Below, in pieces: positions 17,410-25,786 of a stretch of 64,000 nucleotides of DNA; position 1 is the first letter of the stretch; every line of letters starts with the position of its first letter. Source of the stretch: Bordetella petrii. Its GTDB lineage: Bacteria; Pseudomonadota; Gammaproteobacteria; Burkholderiales; Burkholderiaceae_B. A program made the position numbers and the translations under genes. The DNA lies in assembly GCA_017745595.1 (NCBI GenBank), contig WMBV01000018.1, positions 1 to 64,000 on the forward strand. Direction: 5' to 3'. A model generated the notes under the pieces. The model had not been told where the DNA came from and did not search any database. It was given only the letters and a program-made list of their open reading frames with translations.

Positions 17410-19329
17410 ATGGTTTATTCCGATCCCGCGGCACGCACCGACCTGCCGCGCCTGTGTTTTCTGAGCTACCGGCAGATCCGCGAATTCGCCATGCCGGTCG
17501 TGGCCGAGTACACCGGCCGCGCCCACATCGAGGTGGTCGATGGCACGTTCGGCGGCGCCTTGGCCATTGCGCAAGACCGGATCGATCGCGGCCTGGTCGA
17601 TGCGTTCGTCAGCGCGGGCTCGAATGCCAGCATCTTGCGCGCCGGCTTGCAGGCGCCCGTGGCAACGATCCAGCTGGGCGGCTTCGACATTCTGCAGGCG
17701 CTGATCCAGGCGCGCCGCATCGCCGACCGGGTCGGCGTGGTGATGTACGGCCGCACCATTCCCGAACTCGATGCGGTCAAAGACCTGCTCAACATTGAGA
17801 TCGTGCAGCATGCGTACCAGACTCCCGATGATGCGCGCGAGCGCTTCGAGCAATTGCGCCGCGAAAATTTCCAGGTGATCGTGGGTTCGAGCCTGGTGGT
17901 GGAACTGGCCCAGCAGGCCGGCCTGCATGGGCTGCTGGCCTATTCGCTGGCCAGCGTGCGCAAGGGGTTCGAAGACGCCATCGAACTGGCCCGCGTCGCG
18001 CGGCTGGAGGCCGGGCGTTACGAACAATTGAACGGGGTGTTGCACAGCCTGCAGGACGCCGTGCTGGCCGTCGACCGCGATCACCGCATCATTGCCCTGA
18101 ACCCGTCGATGCAGCGTTTGCTGGGCCTGGACGCCGCGGGCGTGGTGGGCCAGCCGCTCGACCACCTGCGCCCGGAACTGGGCCTGCGCGCCACCCTGGA
18201 CACCGGCCAGCCGGAAAGCGCCGGCCTGCTGCGCCTGGGCGGGCGCGACTGGGTGGCCAACCGCAGCCCGATCCGCGAACGCGGCGCCGTCGTCGGGGCG
18301 GCACTCACGCTTTATGACGCGGGCCGCATCCACGAGGCCGACACCAGCCTGCGGGTGCAGCAGCGCCGCCGGCAGAACATCGCCAAATACCGCTTCGCCG
18401 AACTGATCGGCCAAAGCCCGCGCTTTCTGCGCGCCGTGCAGGCGGCGCGCCGCTACGCGCAAACCGACCTGACCGTGCTGATCGGCGGCGAAAGCGGGGT
18501 GGGCAAGGAATTGTTCGCGCAGGCCATCCACAACGAAAGCCAGCGCGCCGACCGGCCTTTCGTCGCCGTCAATTGCGCCTCGTTTCCCGAATCTTTGCTG
18601 GAAAGCGAGCTGTTCGGGTATGAAGAGGGCGCCTTCACGGGCTCGCGCCGCGGCGGCAAGCGCGGGCTGTTCGAGGCGGCCCACACGGGCACCCTGTTCC
18701 TGGACGAGATCGGCGACATGCCGCTGCCCCTGCAAAGCCGCCTGCTGCGCGTGCTGCAAGAGCGCGAAGTCACCCGCCTGGGCGCCACCGCGGCCATTCC
18801 GGTGGACGTGCGCATCATCGCGGCCACTCACCAGCCTTTGCAGGACATGATCGCGCAGCGCCGCTTCCGCCAGGACCTGTACTACCGCATCAATACCCTG
18901 CGGCTGGAAGTCCCCGCGCTGCGCGAGCGCCCCGACGATATCCAGCCTTTGATCGTGGCGCTGGTCGGGCGCTGCCTGCGCCGGCTGGGGGTGCCGCTCG
19001 ATGCCGCGGGCCTGGTCGCGCCCTGGCTGCCGCGGCTGCGCCGCTATGCCTGGCCGGGCAATGTGCGCGAACTGGAAAACATCAGCGAGCGCATCGCCGT
19101 GTTCTTGATGCAGTATCCGCAAGCCGCGGACGTCGTCCACGACGCGTTGCGGCATGATTGCCCCGAACTGTTCGAGGCCGGCGCACAGGCCGGCCCGGCG
19201 GATGGACTATCGTTGCGGGCCCGCGCGCAACAGGCCTTGCAGGCCTGCGGCGGCAACCGCCAGGAGGCGGCGCGGAGCCTGGGCATCAGCCGTTCCACGC
19301 TGTGGCGCTGGGCCAATGCGCCAGACTGA
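17410..19329 (+). CDS. PrpR-like sigma-54-dependent transcriptional activator
   Basis: The product has 639 residues. Domains in order are PrpR-N sensor (about 10-185), PAS (about 195-300), sigma-54 AAA+ domain (about 325-560), and Fis-type HTH (about 600-635, ARSLGISRSTLWRW). The Walker A is GGESGVGKE (about 358-366), the sigma-54 contact loop reads GAFTGS, and Walker B is TLFLDEIGDM. The C-terminal AWPGNVRELENISERI is the R-finger/sensor-2 region. PrpR itself senses 2-methylcitrate. Here the target is more likely the divergent CaiB-lyase-Bug operon, given the promoter and dyad between them. An analogous branched hydroxy-acid effector is inferred. Confidence 0.92.
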   Translation: MVYSDPAARTDLPRLCFLSYRQIREFAMPVVAEYTGRAHIEVVDGTFGGALAIAQDRIDRGLVDAFVSAGSNASILRAGLQAPVATIQLGGFDILQALIQARRIADRVGVVMYGRTIPELDAVKDLLNIEIVQHAYQTPDDARERFEQLRRENFQVIVGSSLVVELAQQAGLHGLLAYSLASVRKGFEDAIELARVARLEAGRYEQLNGVLHSLQDAVLAVDRDHRIIALNPSMQRLLGLDAAGVVGQPLDHLRPELGLRATLDTGQPESAGLLRLGGRDWVANRSPIRERGAVVGAALTLYDAGRIHEADTSLRVQQRRRQNIAKYRFAELIGQSPRFLRAVQAARRYAQTDLTVLIGGESGVGKELFAQAIHNESQRADRPFVAVNCASFPESLLESELFGYEEGAFTGSRRGGKRGLFEAAHTGTLFLDEIGDMPLPLQSRLLRVLQEREVTRLGATAAIPVDVRIIAATHQPLQDMIAQRRFRQDLYYRINTLRLEVPALRERPDDIQPLIVALVGRCLRRLGVPLDAAGLVAPWLPRLRRYAWPGNVRELENISERIAVFLMQYPQAADVVHDALRHDCPELFEAGAQAGPADGLSLRARAQQALQACGGNRQEAARSLGISRSTLWRWANAPD

Positions 19330-19371
19330 AGGCAGCCGCCCGGGAGCATCAGTGAATCAGGCAGTGAATCA

Positions 19372-19403
19372 GGTGTCTGACACCCTTGCGGGAGTCAGAC
19401 ACC
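19372..19403. repeat. Single palindromic repeat, minus orientation
   Basis: Arms GGTGTCTGAC and GTCAGACACC around ACCCTTGCGGGA, 43 bases after the activator stop and before the convergent MFS gene end. It matches the copy at 13687-13718. Confidence 0.75.
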
Positions 19404-19475
19404 TCAGACACGCGATGGCACCTGATGGCCTGGCGAGTCTGACAATGCACTAGCCTGACGCGGCCGCCCGGGGCG

Positions 19476-20741
19476 TCAGTGCGCCAGGCGGGGCGAGGCC
19501 ATCAGGGTGTAGCCCTGCGCCGGCAGGCGCAGCGAGATCAGGGCCGCCGCCAGCAGCACCGCGCCGGCGCTGCCGAAGGCTACCCAATGCGTGCCGAAGG
19601 TTTCGTAGCCCCAGCCGCCCAGCCACGAGCTGATCATGGCGCCGACTTGATGGCCCAGATACGCACAGCCGTACAGCACGCCCACCAGGCGCACGCCATA
19701 GATGTCGGCCAGGATGGCCGACGACATGGCGATGCTGCCCGACCAGACCACGCCGCCGATGGCCGCCGCCATGTACAGTTCCCAGTGCGTGCCCACCAGC
19801 AGCAGCGCGAAGAAGCCCAGGCCGCGGATCAGATAGATGGTGGCCAGGATATTGCGGCGCGGCAGCACGTCGGATATGCGTCCCAGCACCAGTGTGCTGA
19901 AGATCGCCACCAGGCCGATCAGGCCGATGCCCAGCGAGCTGGTGGTGGCGTCGAAGCCGTGGTCCATCAGCATGGGCATGCCATGGGTGCCCAGCAGATT
20001 CATGCTGAAACCACAGGCGAACAATCCGGTGGTGATTTTCCAGAACGGCGCCGTGCGCGTGGCGGCGCGGAACGTCAGGCTGTCGGGCAGCGCGGGGCCA
20101 CGGCCGGCGGCCGGCTTGGCGGCGATCTGCTCGGGCGTCAGGTCGGTGTGCGGCGGCGCCTGTTCGCGCATCACGAACACCGCCATGGGCACGACCAGCA
20201 CGGTGAACACGGCGGCGAAGCCGAGCAGCGTGGTTTGCCACGAGGTGGACTCGACGGCGTAGGTCAGTACCGGCGTCATGACGGCAATGCCGGCCATGGA
20301 CCCGGTGGACAGGAAGAACAGCGCCATGCCGCGCCGGCGGGTGAACCAGCGGGTGAGCAGGGGCGTGACGGCTACCGGGCTGGCGAAGGCCAGCCCCACC
20401 GACATCAGCACGCCGAAGGCCAGCAGGAAGCTGACGGGGTCGCGCGCGTTGACCGTCCAGATGATCGAGCCCACCACGATGGCCGTGCCCAGCAGCAGCA
20501 CGAAACGGGTGCCGCGGCGCGCCACCAGGATGCCCGCCAGGGGCATGCCCAGGCCGTAGCACAGCATGCCGATGGCGACGATGCCCGACAACAGGCTGCG
20601 GCTGAACCCGAGGTCTTGCGCCATGGGCAGGAACAGCGGTCCGACTCCCATGCGCATGCCTACCGTCAGCAGCGTCAGCAATGTGGCCGCGGCCACAATA
20701 TTCCACCCGAAATACCAGCTTCTTCGTCCCGCAGCCAACAT
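19476..20741 (-). CDS. MFS transporter
   Basis: The product has 421 residues with about 12 membrane segments. The start at 20741 (MLAAGRRSWYFGWNIV) has AGGGAGACG upstream; an in-frame extension to 20813 lacks one. Sequence features are the N-terminal WYFGWNIVAAATLLTLL helix, FLPMAQDLGFSRSLLSGI typical of oxalate/formate-antiporter-like carriers, the central loop with PPHTDLTPEQIAAK, and GRISDVLPRRNILA as the second-half A-motif. It probably carries an organic acid across the inner membrane. It is the downstream-most gene of a same-strand group with an SDR, an asparaginase and a TPP enzyme, though the gaps do not prove cotranscription. Confidence 0.9.
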   Translation of the reverse strand: MLAAGRRSWYFGWNIVAAATLLTLLTVGMRMGVGPLFLPMAQDLGFSRSLLSGIVAIGMLCYGLGMPLAGILVARRGTRFVLLLGTAIVVGSIIWTVNARDPVSFLLAFGVLMSVGLAFASPVAVTPLLTRWFTRRRGMALFFLSTGSMAGIAVMTPVLTYAVESTSWQTTLLGFAAVFTVLVVPMAVFVMREQAPPHTDLTPEQIAAKPAAGRGPALPDSLTFRAATRTAPFWKITTGLFACGFSMNLLGTHGMPMLMDHGFDATTSSLGIGLIGLVAIFSTLVLGRISDVLPRRNILATIYLIRGLGFFALLLVGTHWELYMAAAIGGVVWSGSIAMSSAILADIYGVRLVGVLYGCAYLGHQVGAMISSWLGGWGYETFGTHWVAFGSAGAVLLAAALISLRLPAQGYTLMASPRLAH

Positions 20742-20866
20742 CGTCTCCCTGTTCTGTCGAGCCCGCACCCGGCGGCGAGGCGGCCCAGGCGAGATTGTCG
20801 ATGATTTCGGCATGCCGCGCTCGGGTCTGTTCGGTCAGCGAACGGCCGGCAGCGCCGGGCCGCCAT

Positions 20867-21643
20867 TCAGGTGCCGGGGTATTCGCCGCCGTCGATCAGC
20901 CAGCTTTGGCCGGTGACATACCCGGCCAGGTCCGAGGCCAGGTAGGCGATCAGCGCGCCGACCTCGTCGGCCTCGCCGAAGCGCCCGGCCGGATTGGCCG
21001 CCATGCGGGCCTGGCGGATTTCTTCGTACGGGCGGCCGGTGGTCTGCGCCAGCTTTTCGATGTGGCGCTGCTGGGCGCTGGTGTCGAAAGCGCCGGGCAG
21101 GACATTATTGATGGTGACGTTGTGGCGCACCGTCTGGCGCGCCAGGCCGCCCACGAATCCCACCAGGCCGGCGCGCGCGCCGTTGGACAGGCCCAGGTCG
21201 GCGTGCGGCGCCTTCACGCTGCGCGACACGATGTTGATGATGCGGCCGTAGCCGCGCTGCTGCATGCCGTCGACCACGCGCCGGATCAGTTCGATGGGAC
21301 CCAGCATCATGGCGTCGAGCGCGGCGTGCCAGGTCGCCTTGTCCCAGTCGCGGAAATCGCCGGGCGGAAAACCGTCGGCATTGGTGACCAGGATGTCGGG
21401 CGCGGGGCAGGCGGCCAGCGCCGCGTCCTGGCCTTCGGGGGTGGTGATGTCGGCCACCACATATTCCACGGGCCGGCCGGCTTCGGCCGACAGCGATTGC
21501 GCCGCTGCGCGCAGTGTCTGCAACGTGCGCGCGGCGATCACCACGCGCGCGCCCTCGAGCGCCAGGCGGCGGGCGGTGGCCCGGCCCATGCCGCGGCTGC
21601 CGCCGAAAACCAGGGCCGAACGATCTTGAATGCCGAGTTCCAT
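20867..21643 (-). CDS. Atypical short-chain dehydrogenase/reductase (SxxxR in place of YxxxK)
   Basis: The product has 258 residues. The start MELGIQDRSALVFGGSRGMG at 21643 is chosen over a longer frame. The N-terminal GGSRGMG cofactor loop and a Rossmann fold are clear, with VTNADGFPPGDF corresponding to the NNAG region. At the active site, however, the sequence reads LGLSNGARAGLVGFV, so the usual Tyr and Lys of YxxxK are Ser and Arg. The upstream Ser is kept in NIVSRSVKAP. This pattern defines a divergent SDR subgroup whose catalysis is unclear. The family fold is certain, the reaction is not. Confidence 0.85.
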   Translation of the reverse strand: MELGIQDRSALVFGGSRGMGRATARRLALEGARVVIAARTLQTLRAAAQSLSAEAGRPVEYVVADITTPEGQDAALAACPAPDILVTNADGFPPGDFRDWDKATWHAALDAMMLGPIELIRRVVDGMQQRGYGRIINIVSRSVKAPHADLGLSNGARAGLVGFVGGLARQTVRHNVTINNVLPGAFDTSAQQRHIEKLAQTTGRPYEEIRQARMAANPAGRFGEADEVGALIAYLASDLAGYVTGQSWLIDGGEYPGT

Positions 21644-21683
21644 TGAGTAATCCGATGCGGGCAAGAAAGGGGCGGGCCGCGGC

Positions 21684-22709
21684 CTAGTGGCGGCGCAGCG
21701 TGAAGGCGGGCCGGACCTGGCCGGTACGCAGCCCGGCCACGTTGCGGATGTCGGGGCATGCCCATTCCCGCAGCGAATCGGATCGCGCGGCCGACACGCC
21801 AAGCTGCCGCAGCGCTTCGATGGCCGCGGCATACACGGTGGCCATGTTGCCGTCGGACATCTTTACCGCGATGCCCAGGCCCAGTTCGCGCAGGCCGATA
21901 CCCTGCACGCCGTCGGCGCCGGTCTTGGTCACCAGTTCGCCGGGCGCGGCGCTCATCAGCGCCAGGTCCGAGCGCCCCGAGCCGGACACCAGCAAGGGAT
22001 GCGCCACCATGGCCTGGCACAGCGTGTGCAGGGCCGCCCCGGCGTCGGGGTCGCTCGCCTGCGCCGTGGCCAGCCGGGCATAGCCGGTGGCCAGCGCCGA
22101 TAGCGGCAAGGCATAGGTGGGCGCCGAACAGCCGTCGATGCCGGCGCGCAACGCGTCGTCCGGCATGCGGCAGGCCTGGGCCAGTTCGGCGCGCACCGCC
22201 GTCTGCAGGGGGTGCCCCGGCGACAGGTAGTCATGGCGCGGCAGGCCGTGCTGGGCGCAATAGGCCAGGAAGCCGGCGTGTTTGCCCGAGCAGTTGTTGT
22301 GCAGGGCGGTGGGCTGGAAGCCGGCGGGAGCCTGCGCCCCGGGCATGCCGAACGCAATGGGCAAATGGCAGCCGCACTGCAATTCCGCGGGCTGGCAGCC
22401 GGCCCGTTGCAGGATTTCGGTGACCGCCGCCACGTGGGCGTCTTCGCCCGAATGGCTGGCGCACAACAGCGCTATCTGTTCGGATTGCAGCCCTAAATGC
22501 GCGGCGCCGCCCGCGCGCATGAAAGGCAGCGCCTGGAATGGCTTGAGCGACGAGCGGGCAAAGGTCAGCGCTGCGGGGTCGCCCGCGCTGGCCACCAGCC
22601 GGCCTGCCGGGTCGACCACCGCGATGGATCCGAAATGTTGGCATTCGACGATGTCGGCGCCGGCGTCGGCGCCGCCGCGCGTGCGCTCGACCAGCAAGGT
22701 ATGGGGCAT
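21684..22709 (-). CDS. L-asparaginase, Rhizobium-type (asparaginase II family)
   Basis: The product has 341 residues. The start at 22709 (MPHTLLVERTRGG) is used because the upstream extension has no family similarity. Motifs of the R. etli-type serine-lysine asparaginases are present: FARSSLKPFQALPF (Ser-Lys pair, about residue 50), CASHSGEDAHVAAV (second Ser), QCGCHLP and DGCSAPTYALPL (Cys residues of the metal site), and VTKTGADGVQG (Lys). The family hydrolyses asparagine to aspartate and ammonia and is unrelated to E. coli AnsA/B. It lies between a TPP enzyme and an SDR on the same strand. Confidence 0.87.
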   Translation of the reverse strand: MPHTLLVERTRGGADAGADIVECQHFGSIAVVDPAGRLVASAGDPAALTFARSSLKPFQALPFMRAGGAAHLGLQSEQIALLCASHSGEDAHVAAVTEILQRAGCQPAELQCGCHLPIAFGMPGAQAPAGFQPTALHNNCSGKHAGFLAYCAQHGLPRHDYLSPGHPLQTAVRAELAQACRMPDDALRAGIDGCSAPTYALPLSALATGYARLATAQASDPDAGAALHTLCQAMVAHPLLVSGSGRSDLALMSAAPGELVTKTGADGVQGIGLRELGLGIAVKMSDGNMATVYAAAIEALRQLGVSAARSDSLREWACPDIRNVAGLRTGQVRPAFTLRRH

Positions 22710-22767
22710 GAGTCTGTTCGGCAATGACGAGTACACGCCCAGTGTAGCGGCAGCCCGCCGCGCGCGC

Positions 22768-24414
22768 TCAGCCGGCCGGTTGCCGCGCGCCCTGCAGTAT
22801 TGCGGCCAGGCTGCTGCGTACTTCAATGAACCGCGGCTCGTTCGCGCTCAGGCCCTCGGAGATGGCCGCGTCGACCTGATCGGCGCGGTCGACGCGGCGC
22901 GAGGCGATGCCGAAGGCCGCGGCCAGGGCCGGAAAGTCGGGGCTGGCCAGCGCGGTGCCGCTGACGCGTCCCGGATACTGGCGTTCCTGGTGCAGGCGGA
23001 TAGAGCCGTAGCTGGCATTGTTCGACACGATGAACAGGATCGGCAGGCGGCGGGCCACCGCGGCGATCATTTCATTGCCGGTCATCAGGAACCCGCCGTC
23101 GCCCACCAGGCAGACCGTCTTGCGGCCGGGATGGCGCAGCGCGCAGGCAATGGCGGCCGGCGTGCCGTAGCCCATGGCGCCCGACAGCGGCGTCATCAGC
23201 CGCTGGCTGCCATGAAACGGAAAATGCCGGTACACCGGCGCGGCGAAGGTGCCGGCATCCAGGCAGATCAGGGCGTCATCCGGCGCATGCGTGGCCAGGC
23301 TGCGAACCACCAGGTTGAAATCGACGCCGTCGGTGGGTTCGCCGATGATCCAGGCGGCGCGCTGCTCGTGCCGCTCGCGCAGCGCGGCGGCCCAGCCGGC
23401 TTCATGGTCGGGCCGGGCGGGCGCATCCCCGGCCAGTTGCTGCAGCAACGCCGTGGGGTCGCACACCAGGCCGTAGTCGGCCGCGAAATTCAGGCCCACG
23501 ACATGGTCGTCGGGATAGCAGTGCAGCAGTTGCTGGCGTGGCCGGGGCAGGTCGGGAAAGGCATAGCCTTGCGTGGGCACGTCGCCCAGCCGCGTGCCCA
23601 GCGCCAGGACCAGGTCGCTGCGCTGCAGCGCCTCGATCTGCGCGGGCGGATTGGCCAGGCCCAGCTCGCCCGCATACAGGGCGTCGTCATTGGGATACAG
23701 GTCGTGCCGCCGGAACGAGACCATCACGGGAATCCGCCAGGCCTGCGCGAACGCGCGCAAGGCCTCGCGGCCGCCGGGGCGCTCCAGCGCGCCGCCCGCC
23801 ACGATCAACGGCCGCCGCGCCTGGCGCAGGCGCTGCCGCACCATGTCCAATTGCGGCGCGGCCGGCAGGGTCGCCGCGTGCGGCGTGGCGCGCCAAGTGG
23901 GCTGCGCCGCCTCTTGCTGCTGGATGTCTTCGGGAATCACCAGTACCACCGGTCCCGGCGTGCCCGTGGTGGCCAGGCGTATCGCCTTGAAGGCCGCTTC
24001 GGCCAGCTGGCCGGGGTCGGTGGGTTCGAAGACCCATTTGGCGATGTCGCCGAACATCTTCTGGCAGTCGATTTCCTGGAACGCTTCGCGACGCAGGTCG
24101 CGCTTGGGAATCTGGCCCACCACCACGATCAGCGGCACGGCATCTTGCTGGGCCGTATGGATGGCGATCGCGGCGTTGCTGACGCCCGGGCCGCGGCTGA
24201 CCATCACCACGCCGGGTCGCCCGGTCAGCCGGCCATCCGCCACCGCCATATAGCCCGCGCCGCTTTCATGCCGGCAGACCACCGTATCGATGTCGGGAAA
24301 ATCCACCAGGGCGTCCAGTATGCCCAGATAGCTTTCGCCGGGCACCAGGAAGACGCGATCCAGGCCGTTGACGTGAAAGATTTTGAGCAGGGCGTGCGCA
24401 GAGGTAGGCTTCAT
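22768..24414 (-). CDS. Thiamine-pyrophosphate enzyme, acetolactate synthase/decarboxylase-like
   Basis: The product has 548 residues. The start MKPTSAHALLKIF at 24414 is chosen; a longer frame runs into the intergenic region. Three domains are visible: N-terminal Pyr domain with catalytic Glu50 (VCRHESGAGYMA), central domain (about 190-330), and C-terminal PP domain with the TPP motif LVGDGGFLMTGNE (about 436) ending in NNASYGS. This fits acetolactate-synthase-like and benzoylformate-decarboxylase-like proteins of catabolic loci. No small regulatory subunit gene is nearby, so a biosynthetic IlvB role is unlikely. The substrate (a 2-oxo acid) is not evident. It is divergent from a Bug receptor, with a LysR remnant between them. 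Confidence 0.88.
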   Translation of the reverse strand: MKPTSAHALLKIFHVNGLDRVFLVPGESYLGILDALVDFPDIDTVVCRHESGAGYMAVADGRLTGRPGVVMVSRGPGVSNAAIAIHTAQQDAVPLIVVVGQIPKRDLRREAFQEIDCQKMFGDIAKWVFEPTDPGQLAEAAFKAIRLATTGTPGPVVLVIPEDIQQQEAAQPTWRATPHAATLPAAPQLDMVRQRLRQARRPLIVAGGALERPGGREALRAFAQAWRIPVMVSFRRHDLYPNDDALYAGELGLANPPAQIEALQRSDLVLALGTRLGDVPTQGYAFPDLPRPRQQLLHCYPDDHVVGLNFAADYGLVCDPTALLQQLAGDAPARPDHEAGWAAALRERHEQRAAWIIGEPTDGVDFNLVVRSLATHAPDDALICLDAGTFAAPVYRHFPFHGSQRLMTPLSGAMGYGTPAAIACALRHPGRKTVCLVGDGGFLMTGNEMIAAVARRLPILFIVSNNASYGSIRLHQERQYPGRVSGTALASPDFPALAAAFGIASRRVDRADQVDAAISEGLSANEPRFIEVRSSLAAILQGARQPAG

Positions 24415-24515
24415 GCAAAAGGCGTGCGGGCAGGGGATGGCCGCTGGGGCGGCGGGCGGGATAAGTGGGCGTATTCTGGTAGGCTGGCGCGTCGGTATCA
24501 ATGATGCGGTGCCTA

Positions 24516-24702
24516 TATCAGCTATGCGGGCCAGGCATGGGCGGTTTGCCTGATAAGGCATGGGCCTTGGGCCTGAAGCGCCTGAAACAAGCCTGCGGCA
24601 CGCGGCTATTCTACCGGCACGGGCGCGGCGTTTCATTGGCCCGCGAAGGCCGGGCCCGTGCGCGGCGCCGCGGGCAGGTAAAACAAAACGGCATAGCTGA
24701 TA
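24516..24702. repeat. Eleven-base inverted repeat flanking the LysR remnant
   Basis: TATCAGCTATG (24516-24526) is exactly the inverse of CATAGCTGATA (24692-24702). The two arms bracket the degenerate LysR fragment, in the 395-bp gap between the TPP enzyme and Bug genes. They may be a duplicated operator or the ends of a rearranged segment. Apart from this and the remnant the gap shows nothing further. Confidence 0.45.
24555..24680 (+). pseudogene. LysR-family DNA-binding-domain remnant
   Basis: One frame here reads ALGLKRLKQACGTRLFYRH and then GRGVSLAREGRA. That is recognisably the recognition helix and wing of a LysR protein (consensus LS-x-x-IKxLE-x-x-LG-x-xLF-x-R-x-GRGV-x-LT-x-x-G). There is no proper start, the preceding HTH half is missing, and the downstream frame runs into unrelated sequence. 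Intact members have about 300 residues. It probably once regulated the flanking Bug and TPP-enzyme genes. Confidence 0.6.
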
Positions 24703-24809
24703 CAAGCACGCGGCCATCGGCATGGCGCCGCGGCGCCGGAATAATGGCATGGCCAGGGCGGCTGCCGCTAGCGGCAGCGCCCCGATCGCCTATATCCACG
24801 GAGACACTC

Positions 24810-25775
24810 ATGCATCGTCTGGCCTGCGCAGCTTTGTCGTTGTTCTTTTGTTTGCCGGGGGCGTCGCGCGCGGCCGGCTTTCCCGACCGGCCCATTACGC
24901 TGGTGGTGCCGGTGGCCGCCGGCGGCACGATGGACATCGCCGGCCGCGTGCTGGCACAGCATATGAAAGACGCGCTGGGCCAGACGGTGGTAGTGGAAAA
25001 CCGGCCCGGCGGCAGCGGCAATATCGCCTATACGCAAGTGGCCCGCGCGCAGCCCGATGGCTATACGCTGCTGTTCTCGTACGAAGGCTTCCATACCGGC
25101 AGCCCGGCGCTGTCCACCAACCAGGGCTGGGACCCGGTGCGAAGCTTCACCGCCATCGGCGAAGTCTTCCGCGGCCCGCACGTCATTCTGGTGCCCAAGA
25201 ACGCGCCGGCGCAAACCCTGGAACAACTGATCGCCCAGGCCAAAGCGCAGCCGGGCAAGCTGAACTATGCATCGTCCGGAGTGGGGTCCATCCAGCACCT
25301 GGGCGCGGAACAATTCAAACAATTGACGGGCACCGACATCATCCACGTGCCGTACAACGGTGCCGCGCCCGGCATGAAAGACCTGATCGCCGGCCGGGTG
25401 CAGTTGTTCATTACCACGCCGCCCAGCGCCATCGGCCACTTGCAGGCCGGCACCATACGCGCGCTGGCCATCACCAGCAAGAAGCGCCATCCCATGCTGC
25501 CCGACGTGCCGACCACGGCCGAGGCGGGCTTGCCGCAATTCACGCTAGAGGCGTGGTTTTCGCTGTTCGGCCCGGCCGGCATGCCGGCCGCCGTGCGCGA
25601 CCAGCTGGAGCAGGCCTTGCAGACCGTGGTGCAATCGCCCGGCTTCGCGGCGCAAATCAACGAACTGGGCGCCTATGCCAGCTACCGGTCCGCCGCCGAG
25701 CTGGACGGGATCGTGCAAGACGGGCTGGCGCACTGGGCCGCGGTGGTAAAGGCTGCCGGCCTGGCGGCCAACTGA
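24810..25775 (+). CDS. Bug-family extracytoplasmic solute receptor
   Basis: The product has 321 residues. The start MHRLACAALSLFFCLPG at 24810, preceded by ACGGAGAC, gives a clean signal peptide ending near SRA-AGFPDRP; longer frames upstream belong to the LysR remnant region. Bug signatures are FPDRPITLVVPVAAGGTMDI, GQTVVVENRPGGSGN, YASSGVGSIQHLGAEQF and VPYNGAAPGMKDL. The ligand is unknown. It is divergent from the TPP enzyme, separated by a decayed regulator, and convergent with a flavin reductase gene. Confidence 0.92.
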   Translation: MHRLACAALSLFFCLPGASRAAGFPDRPITLVVPVAAGGTMDIAGRVLAQHMKDALGQTVVVENRPGGSGNIAYTQVARAQPDGYTLLFSYEGFHTGSPALSTNQGWDPVRSFTAIGEVFRGPHVILVPKNAPAQTLEQLIAQAKAQPGKLNYASSGVGSIQHLGAEQFKQLTGTDIIHVPYNGAAPGMKDLIAGRVQLFITTPPSAIGHLQAGTIRALAITSKKRHPMLPDVPTTAEAGLPQFTLEAWFSLFGPAGMPAAVRDQLEQALQTVVQSPGFAAQINELGAYASYRSAAELDGIVQDGLAHWAAVVKAAGLAAN

Positions 25776-25786
25776 GGCGGGCCGGT

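Noticed and set aside
22282-24504. Frame of 740 codons on the plus strand over the asparaginase and TPP-enzyme genes
   Set aside because: It is antisense to two clear enzymes and has repetitive Gly/Arg/Gln composition with no motif.
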